A stretch of 64,000 bases of DNA, taken from Leeuwenhoekiella sp. MAR_2009_132 (GTDB lineage: Bacteria; Bacteroidota; Bacteroidia; Flavobacteriales; Flavobacteriaceae). Made by a program: the position numbers and the translations under genes. How positions within the stretch are numbered: position 1 is the stretch's first letter; the number at the start of each line of letters is the position of its first letter. Positions 1 through 6,785 of this stretch are shown here, piece by piece. The stretch is from the NCBI RefSeq assembly GCF_000687915.1, contig NZ_JHZY01000002.1:1488001-1552000 (forward strand), in the 5' to 3' direction. The notes beneath the pieces are model-generated. The model ran no database searches. It saw only the letters and a program-made list of their open reading frames with translations, and was not told the DNA's origin.

Positions 1-1
1 A

Positions 2-304
2 AAGGTTCTTGATTTTCTAACAAGTAATTACCTTGAAAACAGAACAGCTTCAAAAATTAATATCATTAACGATAGCCATAAATCTGGAATGGTCAAGTTA
101 GAGGAAATAGGATTTAATATAGTTAAATTAAAAACAGATTTTGGTGTATTAAAAATTAAAACTAAGCTTGATAAAGGATTTACTCGAGGGGATGAAGCAT
201 ATAATATTGCAGGGGAAAAGGCTAAAGACGGCAAATATATTATTGGTTGGCCAGCTATGTGGAACTATATTATTATAAAAGATGGAAAGGTTGATATACT
301 TTAA
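2..304 (+). CDS. C-terminal part of an unknown protein
   Basis: The frame is open from the left edge of the window (position 2) to a TAA at 302-304, giving about 100 residues, so this is the tail of a longer gene whose start lies outside. The visible part is lysine-rich with no membrane segment or signal peptide. I see no motif that identifies a family. It ends in the segment GWPAMWNYIIIKDGKVDIL, which looks like a small beta-sheet domain, but that is only an impression. A decayed insertion sequence starts about 100 bases downstream. An internal ATG at 89 could be used for a shorter product, but the open upstream frame argues for a truncated longer gene. Confidence 0.55.
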   Translation, partial: KVLDFLTSNYLENRTASKINIINDSHKSGMVKLEEIGFNIVKLKTDFGVLKIKTKLDKGFTRGDEAYNIAGEKAKDGKYIIGWPAMWNYIIIKDGKVDIL

Positions 305-404
305 TCATCAAATAAGGATCATTCCTAATAAGTAGTAGCCTTCTATAATAGTCATTTTATAAAATATATTGACCTAAAAATCAATTATTGAATTTAGGAT
401 CAAG

Positions 405-777
405 ATGAAAGACAACAAACCTCCCTGCACAAAAAAAGAGTGCCAAAAAGTAAGTTTTGAACTCAAATTAATGATCATTGACCAAATCCAGAATGGTCAA
501 ATCTCCGTTAACCACGCTGCCAAATCCTATAACGTTTCAAGATCTTCTATTGACTATTGGCTAAAAAAATACAGTACCATAGAACAAAAGAAACGAGGTA
601 TGAGTGAACAAGATGAAATATAAAAGCTAAAAGTGAAGAACTGGAGTTTGTAAAAGAATTTCAAAGGGATTACATCGCTAATCTCGAGAATTTATCAGGA
701 CTCGATCTAGCAAAAAGGCATTGCCCGAAGCATTAGCCAAAGAGATAGAAAAATGCAAAAGAGACCTTTTAAAATGA
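405..777 (+). pseudogene. IS3-family OrfA remnant (HTH)
   Basis: The first 72 codons (405-623) encode a helix-turn-helix of the transposase type. The segment FELKLMIIDQIQNGQISVNHAAK, followed by YNVSRSSIDYWLKKY, is the recognition module that binds the IS ends. After a stop at 621-623 the coiled-coil part continues in another frame (KAKSEELEFVKEFQRDYI and onward) and shifts again around 715-730 before reaching the orfB overlap. OrfA normally dimerises through this coiled coil and is joined to OrfB by -1 frameshifting. Here the frame is lost well before that point. Confidence 0.7.
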
Positions 778-1626
778 ATGGGTCTACCAATGTTTCGGGA
801 TATCTAAACAAGCTTTTTACAAGCGTCTGGCAATACATCAAAAGTCTAACCAGCAAGAACAAGCTATACTTAACCTTGTTGAACAGGTCAGAAAGGAAAT
901 GCCAAAAACGGGCAGTTTAAAGCTGTATAAATCAATCAAGCCGGCTCTTGTTGAAAAGAATATTAAAATGGGCAGAGATCGCTTCTATCTACTTCTTAGA
1001 AGACATCGCCTGCTCATACCCAAAACCAAAAGAGCACACATCACAACAAACTCAAAACATCACTTTTATAAATATCCAAATCTAGTTAAGGACTTCATTC
1101 CTACAGCTGCAGAGCAGCTGCAGAGCAGCTGTAGGTAAGTGATGGTGGTAATGCATATCTTGCGCTGGTAACAGACGCCTATTCTAAAAAAATAATGGGT
1201 TACAAAATCGATGATCATATGAAAACGAGCCTCTGTATTGATGCGCTCAAAATGGCTTTAAAACAAAGAAAATACCCCCACCAAAAGCTCATTCATCACT
1301 CTGACCGCGGTCTGCAGTACTGTAACCCTACCTACACTAACTTCGCGGAGAGAAACGGGATCAACACCAGTATGACCCAGCAATACGACCCCTATGAGAA
1401 TGCCGTAGCCGAACGAATAAACGGAATACTAAAACAGGAATATGGATTGGGTAAAACAATTGTGAATCTTAAACTAGCTCAGAAAATGGTTAAAAAAGCA
1501 GTCAAAATCTACAATTCAAAACGAATGCACTACAGCCTGGAATTTAAAACTCCAGACTTTGCTCACAGTAATCAAAATCATAGTTACAGACAGTACAGAA
1601 AAATACCGATATTAGTAACCGAATGA
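774..1626 (+). pseudogene. IS3-family OrfB remnant (DDE transposase)
   Basis: The reading frame begins near 774 with VYQCFGISKQAFYKR, a typical OrfB start, runs through an HTH_21 segment (about 900-1090), and breaks at 1101-1135. There an 11-bp unit (AGAGCAGCTGC) is duplicated and the expected Trp codon is TAG. The frame after the break (1135-1626) keeps VSD (first Asp), HHSDRG (second Asp) and NAVAERINGILKQEYG (catalytic Glu). The usual residues between VSD and GGNAYLALVTDAYSKK are deleted. All three DDE acids are recognisable, but the frameshift, stop and deletion make it inactive. Confidence 0.75.
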
Positions 1627-1703
1627 AAACAAAATAGTAAACCGGCAACTGGTCAACCTATTTCAGTATAAGACAAATCGAGCAGAATTAAAAAATCTTT
1701 AAA

Positions 1704-1715
1704 TTTCGACTACAA
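1704..1715 (+). repeat. Left copy of a 12-bp inverted repeat (TTTCGACTACAA)
   Basis: TTTCGACTACAA at 1704-1715 is the exact reverse complement of TTGTAGTCGAAA at 5736-5747. The two copies flank the AraC regulator, TRAP-type binding protein, IS110 relic and second IS3 element, with little else outside. They could be the ends of an older composite insertion. With an AT-rich background a chance match over 4 kb is possible, so this stays tentative. Confidence 0.35.
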
Positions 1716-1755
1716 CAAAGCTAGATTTGGTTATATAATCAAGAAATGTGTTTTC

Positions 1756-1763
1756 TAATTTTG
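1756..1763 (+). promoter_or_regulatory. Candidate -7 element upstream of the AraC gene
   Basis: TAATTTTG fits the Bacteroidota -7 consensus TAnnTTTG and lies 34 bases before the ATG at 1798. A TTTG at 1726-1729 is too far upstream (26-base gap) to be a good -33 element, so the match is incomplete. It would drive the AraC gene and, through it, the binding protein gene that follows 12 bases after the AraC stop. Confidence 0.4.
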
Positions 1764-1797
1764 TATTAGTAAGTAAGATAGTTTAAAACTTATTTAT

Positions 1798-2712
1798 ATG
1801 AAAAATCAGGAAATAAAAAGAGTTAAATCAATATCTCAATACCATAAGTTAAAAGGGCTTTCTAGTCCAGAACATCCATTAATTAGTGTGATTGATTTTG
1901 CTGCAATTAATAATTCAACAAACGAAGATGATTATTCTTTAGTTTTTGATTTATATGCCATTGCTATGAAGCGTGGTTTTAAAGGTAAAATGAAATATGG
2001 TCAACAAGAATATGACTTTGATGAAGGCGTACTTTCTTTTATTTCGCCTGAACAAATATTTTCGTTTGATGCAAAAATTAATAATAATCTTTCTGGTTTT
2101 TTGATACTTTTTCATCCCGATTTTTTGTGGAATACGCCTTTAGCCACAGACATTAAGAGTTTTGAATTTTTCAATTATTCTGTAAATGAAGCCTTGTTTC
2201 TTTCAGAAAAAGAAGAAAAATTGTTAACCAATATAAAAGATATTATTCTGCAAGAGTATAGCTCAAACATTGATAAATTCAGCCACGATCTAATAATATC
2301 CCAACTTCAATCATTTCTTATTTATTCTGACCGTTATTACAATAGACAATTTTTAACGCGAAAAAAGAGCAGTCATTTAATTATTAATCAAGTAGAAAAA
2401 ATCCTTAATGACTATTTAAACAGTAACCTGATTATCGATAACGGAATACCAACAGTAAAGTATCTTTCTGATTCGTTAAATGTGTCTTCCAACTATTTGA
2501 GCAGGTTATTAAAAACTATAACGGGCAAAACTACACAGCAACATATACACGATAAGTTAATCGATTTGGCAAAAACCAAATTATCAACCACAAGCTTATC
2601 TGTTGGAGAAATAGCATTAGAGTTGGGCTTTGAACATTCACAATCCTTTAGTAAGTTATTTAAGGCAAAAACCCAATTTTCCCCTTTAGAATTTAGACAA
2701 ACTTTTAATTAA
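1798..2712 (+). CDS. AraC-family transcriptional regulator
   Basis: A 304-residue cytoplasmic protein with the typical AraC layout. The N-terminal half (about 20-170) is a cupin-like sensor region. The C-terminal 100 residues carry two helix-turn-helix units, the first around DSLNVSSNYLSRLLKTITG and the second around SVGEIALELGFEHSQSFSK, closing with FKAKTQFSPLEFR, which matches the family signature. Family members bind promoters as dimers and respond to a small molecule. The TRAP-type binding protein gene starts 12 bases after the stop, so the two are probably co-transcribed. The regulator may control or sense the ligand of that protein, but that is inference. The start at 1798 has no in-frame competitor nearby. 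Confidence 0.88.
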   Translation: MKNQEIKRVKSISQYHKLKGLSSPEHPLISVIDFAAINNSTNEDDYSLVFDLYAIAMKRGFKGKMKYGQQEYDFDEGVLSFISPEQIFSFDAKINNNLSGFLILFHPDFLWNTPLATDIKSFEFFNYSVNEALFLSEKEEKLLTNIKDIILQEYSSNIDKFSHDLIISQLQSFLIYSDRYYNRQFLTRKKSSHLIINQVEKILNDYLNSNLIIDNGIPTVKYLSDSLNVSSNYLSRLLKTITGKTTQQHIHDKLIDLAKTKLSTTSLSVGEIALELGFEHSQSFSKLFKAKTQFSPLEFRQTFN

Positions 2713-2724
2713 AATTTAATAGCA

Positions 2725-3774
2725 ATGAGCATTTTAAACACCAAATTATTAAAGCTTCTGACTTTAATGGTCACATTATTTTTGTATTCAAATAATTCAT
2801 CGGCACAGAGAGTACTGACATATTCTGACCATCAATCTTCAAGTGAAATGCGTACCAAATTTTTAAAGGAAGTTTTTTTTCCGGCAATAGAAAAAGAATC
2901 TAATGGTCGATTAAGAATTGAAGCGCATTGGGATGGAGAACTCGCCATAGCTTATGAAGCATTAGGTGCTGTAAAAAGAGGGGACACTGTGGACATTGCA
3001 ACTGTTGTACCTGAATACACTGCCGAAGAATTACCACTTCATCAGATTTTTAAAGGCTTTCCTGTGGGACCATCAGGACAAAGTCAAATATCATTCTTTA
3101 GAAAGGCGTATTCTGATGTACCAGAATTTTCAGCAGAATTAGACAACAACAACATTATACAAATATTTCTTGGAACTGGATATCCTGTTGGTTTCTTCAG
3201 TAGAGAGCCATTAAATAACTTAAATGAAATTAAAGAAAACAAATGGCGTTCTGCAAGTTTCTGGCATATAGACTTTTTGCAGAATTCAGGAGCTATTCCA
3301 GTTAGAATGCATTGGGGAAAAGAAGTTTATGATGCTTTAGAAGAAGGAGCTTTGGATGGAATTATGGTAAATGTGGATAGTGGTTATAACTTAAAAGTTT
3401 ATGAACACGCACCCAATTTATTGGCATCTAAAAATCTATGGTTAGGACACCTCTATATTGTGGCTATCAATAAAGATACTTGGAATGGACTTGCAGAAGA
3501 AGATAAAGAAGCCATACAACGTGCTGCCAAAACTTCTTATGAATCTTTAGGTAATGTGATGAACAATAGTTTTGATGTTCAAATGGAAACCTTAAGTAAA
3601 GAAGGTACAAATGTTCGAATTCTCAATGATGAAGAAGTTGATGAATTTGAAACTGCAACAAGGTTTCAGGAAGTTCAAGAACTATGGGCAAAAGAACAAA
3701 GAGAAAAAGGAGTACAAGATGTTGAGTTGGTTTTGGAAAAAGTAATGAAACTATTAAACGAAACAATGAAATAG
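2725..3774 (+). CDS. TRAP-type (DctP-like) periplasmic solute-binding protein
   Basis: A 349-residue protein with an N-terminal signal peptide (hydrophobic LLKLLTLMVTLFLY, cleavage likely after NNSSAQ). The mature part resembles DctP-family binding proteins of tripartite ATP-independent transporters: EMRTKFLKEVFFPAIEKESNGRLRIE near the N-terminus, GYPVGFFSREPLNNLNEIKENKWR in the middle, and the EALEEGALDGI-like segment (YDALEEGALDGIMVN) typical of the ligand-gripping region. Such proteins deliver organic acids or similar anionic ligands to DctQ/DctM membrane subunits. No DctQ or DctM gene is seen nearby; it sits alone behind an AraC regulator and is followed by IS remnants. The ligand cannot be told from the sequence. 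Confidence 0.75.
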   Translation: MSILNTKLLKLLTLMVTLFLYSNNSSAQRVLTYSDHQSSSEMRTKFLKEVFFPAIEKESNGRLRIEAHWDGELAIAYEALGAVKRGDTVDIATVVPEYTAEELPLHQIFKGFPVGPSGQSQISFFRKAYSDVPEFSAELDNNNIIQIFLGTGYPVGFFSREPLNNLNEIKENKWRSASFWHIDFLQNSGAIPVRMHWGKEVYDALEEGALDGIMVNVDSGYNLKVYEHAPNLLASKNLWLGHLYIVAINKDTWNGLAEEDKEAIQRAAKTSYESLGNVMNNSFDVQMETLSKEGTNVRILNDEEVDEFETATRFQEVQELWAKEQREKGVQDVELVLEKVMKLLNETMK

Positions 3775-3941
3775 AAATAACCTGACTTAACTCTGAATTG
3801 AAAAAAAAAACCAAAGTACTGTTGGCAACAAAGAACTGAGGTAAAAAACAACTCTTTTCTATATTAAATTTGAGACATAAGAATCCTTTGCTAAAATCTG
3901 TAACTACAGATCTTAACTGTTTCACTTATTTCATCTTGGAG

Positions 3942-4397
3942 CTATCCTTTATGTAGAACAGACACATAATTTTCATCGTAGGGCAATCCTGATTTAGCGA
4001 TAGCAAAAGCCTGCTTTAAAAGTTTATTAGCCACTGCAATCAATGCCAGTTTTTTACTCTTACCCTTAGCTACGATTCGATCGTAAATTTCCTTGCAACC
4101 TTTGTTGTATTTACACGCATTGAACGCGCATAAAAACAATAGGTTCCTTAGCTTTTTGTTTCCCATCTTACTGATCCTGCTTCTGCCTCTTACGCTACTC
4201 CCAGATTCCCGTATTGTCGGGGTGACCCCTACATAACTGCACAGTTGAGAGGCCTTCTCAAACTTAGAGAAGCCATCTGTTATCACAACTAAAAATAAGG
4301 CCGTTTTAATACCGATACCAGGTATACTAGTTAATAAAGTTAGTTGTTGCTGTTGATCTTGTTTAACAAGCTCTAATAAACGATCTTCAATACCTTT
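3942..4397 (-). pseudogene. IS110-family transposase, C-terminal fragment
   Basis: The minus-strand frame reads from 4397 (KGIEDRLLELVKQDQQQQL, then LLTSIPGIGIKTALFLVVITDGF) into SYVGVTPTIRESGSSVRGR and SRISKMGNKKLRNLLFLCA. This is the Transposase_20 region with its helix-hairpin-helix-like SIPGIG motif. The N-terminal DEDD RuvC-like domain is absent. The fragment stops exactly where the neighbouring IS3 terminus (TGTAGGCTTCCC) begins, and the missing half does not reappear on the other side. So the IS110 copy was truncated by, or together with, that insertion. An ATG at 4286 would give a 114-residue product, but it would lack all catalytic acids. Confidence 0.8.
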
Positions 4398-4483
4398 TGT
4401 AGGCTTCCCTAAAAATGTAGGCTTCCCTAAAAACAGGACAGTTGTTAATTCGAATTTACTAATTTTAAATTCACACTGTCACG

Positions 4484-4777
4484 ATGAAAAACAGCAAATT
4501 TAGCGAGAGCCAAATAATTAAAGCTCTTAAAGAGAATGAACAAGGAAGATCTGTGGGCGATCTATCCAGAGAATTAGGTATTGACAAGAGTACCTTTTAT
4601 TACTGGCGTAAAAAGTATGGAGGAATGGAGCAGCAACACCTTAAGCGTTTAAAGGAGCTCGAGGAAGAAAATAACAGGCTCAAGCAAATGTATGCAGATG
4701 TAAGCCTGGACAACAAAATGCTCAAGGACGTTTATCAAAAAAGTTCTAAGACCTTCCGACAAAAGAGTTCGAGTTAA
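4484..4777 (+). CDS. IS3-family transposase OrfA
   Basis: 97 residues: an HTH_Tnp_1 domain (KFSESQIIKALKENEQG, then LSRELGIDKSTFYYWRKKYGG) followed by a leucine-rich coiled coil (LKRLKELEEENNRLKQMY). The family's OrfA usually ends just after KMLKDVYQKK. Here the frame runs on for about a dozen residues (KSSKTFRQKSSS) because the slippery run at 4737-4742 holds six A residues. Adding one A would give YQKKF-stop and place orfB in the usual -1 frame. So this copy may have lost one A or may rely on unusual frameshifting. OrfA supplies end recognition for the OrfAB transposase. Confidence 0.8.
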   Translation: MKNSKFSESQIIKALKENEQGRSVGDLSRELGIDKSTFYYWRKKYGGMEQQHLKRLKELEEENNRLKQMYADVSLDNKMLKDVYQKSSKTFRQKSSS

Positions 4778-4844
4778 GTATCTCATTAAAGAGTATTTAG
4801 TACCGGTTGTACGAGCCTGTAATGTTGTAGGGCTTACCAGATCA

Positions 4845-5627
4845 ATGTGGTACTACCAGAGTAAAAAGGACGATAGCCAAGTCATTGATAAGTTGACTCA
4901 ACTAGCAGAAGCCTATCCTACTCGAGGTTTTGATGAATATTATTATAAAATCCGTCGAGAAGGTCTAAAATGGAACAGAAAGCGTGTATTGCGAGTTTAT
5001 CGAGAGATGAAGCTCAGTCTTAGGCGTAAACATAAGAAGCGTTTAATAAAACGCGTAAAACAGCCTTTAGAAATGCCTTCTGTTCTCAATGAATGTTGGA
5101 GTATAGATTTTATGAGTGATGCACTTACCGATGCTAGAAAAGTACGGGTGTTTAATGTAATTGATGATTGTAACCGAGAGGCTCTTGCTATTGAGGCAGG
5201 ACTTTCCTATCCTGCCAGAGCTGTAGTAGAGACCCTAATCAATTTAAAAGAAGAGCTTGGAACTCCTAGATATATTAGATGCGATAATGGGCCAGAGTTT
5301 ATCTCCAAAACATTTACAAAATGGTGTGAGAAAAACTTTATTGAAATCAAATACACACAACCTGGTAAACCAATGCAAAATGGGTACATAGAACGCTTTA
5401 ATCGCTTCTTCAGAGAAGACATCTTGGATGCGTATTACTTCAATGATATTCATCAACTTCAAAAGATAAGCGACAACTGGAGGGAGGATTATAATTTTAA
5501 TCACCCTCATAAATCTTTAGGGAATAAATCCCCAAAAGAATATATGCCTAGGTTTGATGAAGAATTTAAATTCTTCATCAAACCTGAACTAAATAATAAC
5601 TATTTATCGAATTTTAAGGTGTCCTAA
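4845..5627 (+). CDS. IS3-family transposase OrfB (DDE integrase)
   Basis: 260 residues from the ATG at 4845. The coding frame clearly extends upstream to about 4740 (KKVLRPSDKRVRVKYLIKEY, then RACNVVGLTRSMWYYQ), so the natural product is probably an OrfA-OrfB fusion made by ribosomal frameshifting. It contains an HTH_21 region (AYPTRGFDEYYYKIRREG) and the integrase core, with the DDE acids in WSIDFMSD, RCDNGPEF and YIERFNRFFRED. All three catalytic residues are intact, so strand transfer activity is plausible if the fusion is made. It lies inside the terminal repeats at 4416 and 5643. Confidence 0.85.
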   Translation: MWYYQSKKDDSQVIDKLTQLAEAYPTRGFDEYYYKIRREGLKWNRKRVLRVYREMKLSLRRKHKKRLIKRVKQPLEMPSVLNECWSIDFMSDALTDARKVRVFNVIDDCNREALAIEAGLSYPARAVVETLINLKEELGTPRYIRCDNGPEFISKTFTKWCEKNFIEIKYTQPGKPMQNGYIERFNRFFREDILDAYYFNDIHQLQKISDNWREDYNFNHPHKSLGNKSPKEYMPRFDEEFKFFIKPELNNNYLSNFKVS

Positions 5628-5735
5628 AAAGGGGAAGCCTACAAAAAGGAGAAGCCTACAATAGTACACATTCTACAAATCAGTTTGTACAAAATAAAAT
5701 TTATTTACAGGCTTTAAAAATTTGATTTCTTAGAA

Positions 5736-5747
5736 TTGTAGTCGAAA
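5736..5747 (-). repeat. Right copy of the 12-bp inverted repeat (TTGTAGTCGAAA)
   Basis: Exact reverse complement of 1704-1715. It lies 76 bases outside the second IS3 element and 36 bases before the small membrane protein gene. Together with the left copy it brackets the AraC/TRAP pair and the IS relics. Confidence 0.35.
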
Positions 5748-5783
5748 GTTCAAATCAATTTAATAGAATTTAAAATAGTCAAA

Positions 5784-6050
5784 ATGGCATACGTTGGATG
5801 GCTAGGCGCCGTAATTTTTATAGTAGCCTATTTACTTTTGAGTTTAGAATTTATTTCTGCAAAAAAATACCTCTACCATATACTGAATGCACTTGGCGCC
5901 ATTTGCTTGGTATTAAATGCTATTGTAATTGATGACTACCCCAATATATTTGTTAATGGAATTTGGGGCCTCATAGCTCTATTTGCCGTTTACAAGCGAT
6001 TTGATCATTTAAGAAAAAAATCTTTAACTTCTAAATTCAAGAAGCTTTAA
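5784..6050 (+). CDS. Small membrane protein, CBU_0592-like
   Basis: 88 residues with three hydrophobic segments (about 4-22, 31-47 and 55-68) separated by short polar turns and ending in a basic tail (RFDHLRKKSLTSKFKK). The pattern (GWLGAVIFIVAYLLLSL, then YLYHILNALGAICLVLNA, then NIFVNGIWGLIALFAVY) matches the CBU_0592-type small membrane proteins of unknown function found in many bacteria. It converges on the TetR gene, their 3' ends overlapping by 27 bases. It has no obvious functional link to the neighbouring operon. Confidence 0.75.
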   Translation: MAYVGWLGAVIFIVAYLLLSLEFISAKKYLYHILNALGAICLVLNAIVIDDYPNIFVNGIWGLIALFAVYKRFDHLRKKSLTSKFKKL

Positions 6051-6626
6051 ACTATGTTTTACGTAGAGCGCCACTTTCTCACGGTATAGAACTTCAGACT
6101 CTTCAAACATGCCTAAATAATAATAAGCTCCGTCTATTAAAGCGAAGATAACTTCAGTTACCTCCTTTAGGTTTGTGTTTACGATAACCCCATGAGTAGA
6201 TGCCAGCTTTAATTTTTCCAATAACACCTGATGAAGTTTAAGCAGGTAAGATTTAAAACTTTCTTTAAATTCGGGTATCCTGTAAATCATGGCGTAACAG
6301 CTGTAGAAAACCCCATCATCAAAATAATCATTCCACGCTCTAGTAAAAAGATTTTCAATAAAGGAGATAACATTTTCTTTACAATCCAGAGCTACCCTAT
6401 CTTCAGAAATCATTACACGCAAGTGCTGTTCTAAGATATATTCGTTTAAACCTAACAGCAATTCTTCTCGATTTTTAAAGTAGTGCAATACAAGCCCTTT
6501 ACTGATCTTCATATGCTGGGCGAGCTTAGCTATAGAAGCATTTTCTAGGCCTAAGTCCCGTGCTACTTCGTAAAACGAAACGATAATCTCTTTGCGCCTT
6601 TGTGTACTTAGATTCTTTCTACCCAT
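6024..6626 (-). CDS. TetR-family transcriptional repressor
   Basis: 200 residues. The N-terminal 50 hold a TetR DNA-binding domain: RRKEIIVSFYEVARDLGLENASIAKLAQHMKISKGLVLHYFKNREELL, with the usual GLxxHYF turn. The rest is a helical ligand-binding and dimerisation domain without recognisable specificity; it ends in a region rich in Leu and Tyr. The gene is divergent from the phosphodiesterase-SusC-SusD operon. A perfect palindrome (GATTGGTCAATC) lies in the shared upstream region, making that operon its likely target. The inducing ligand is unknown. Confidence 0.87.
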   Translation of the reverse strand: MGRKNLSTQRRKEIIVSFYEVARDLGLENASIAKLAQHMKISKGLVLHYFKNREELLLGLNEYILEQHLRVMISEDRVALDCKENVISFIENLFTRAWNDYFDDGVFYSCYAMIYRIPEFKESFKSYLLKLHQVLLEKLKLASTHGVIVNTNLKEVTEVIFALIDGAYYYLGMFEESEVLYREKVALYVKHSLKLLEFRS

Positions 6627-6726
6627 TCTGAAAATTTATCAAAAATAGAGTTTTCAAAATACTATGAAAGGTGATTTTATCAAATAACGTAAAGGCAACA
6701 TTTATGTAATCATTATTTAATTGAAC

Positions 6727-6762
6727 GATTGGTCAATCTATTTTTCAATCCACATACTTTTG
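6727..6762 (+). promoter_or_regulatory. Candidate TetR operator and promoter of the SusC/SusD operon
   Basis: GATTGGTCAATC at 6727-6738 is a perfect 12-bp palindrome in the 159-bp region between the TetR gene and the operon. TACTTTTG at 6755-6762 fits the -7 consensus TAnnTTTG and lies 24 bases before the chosen ATG at 6786. The palindrome sits roughly where the -33 element would be, a natural place for a repressor. The spacing from its TTG to the -7 element (23 bases) is a little long, so the promoter call is less sure than the palindrome. Confidence 0.5.
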
Positions 6763-6785
6763 ATGCGAATTTAAAAATCCAATGT

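Larger units (their letters stand above)
405..1626 (+). mobile_element. Degenerate IS3-family insertion sequence
   Basis: An orfA-like HTH reading frame is followed by an orfB-like reading frame with HTH_21 and DDE integrase segments, the normal IS3-family layout. Both frames are broken by several frameshifts, stops and at least one internal deletion, so the element cannot encode an active transposase. I could not define convincing terminal inverted repeats: TATATTGACCTA near 365 and the reverse complement of the 1660-1672 region agree only over a few bases. The boundaries given are those of the coding remnants. Confidence 0.75.
4398..5660 (+). mobile_element. IS3-family insertion sequence with doubled ends
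   Basis: The inner element runs from 4416 to 5643. Its ends are inverted: TGTAGGCTTCCCTAAAAACAG on the left, and the reverse complement TGTAGGCTTCCCCTTTTTAG on the right, both followed by GGACA. Each end is preceded outside by a second partial copy: an exact 18-bp tandem repeat on the left (4398-4415 and 4416-4433) and TGTAGGCTTCTCCTTTT on the right (5644-5660, reverse complement). Between the ends lie orfA and orfB. The doubled termini suggest insertion next to or into an earlier end of the same family, or a footprint of transposition through a tandem or circular intermediate. I saw no simple target duplication outside them. Confidence 0.8.

Noticed and set aside
3896..3911. ATCTGT-AACT-ACAGAT hairpin after the binding protein gene as a terminator
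   Set aside because: The stem is only 6 bp and no T run follows; it is too weak to call.
5207..5510. Opposite-strand frames in the IS3 orfB region
   Set aside because: They lie fully inside a gene with intact DDE motifs and have no recognisable features.
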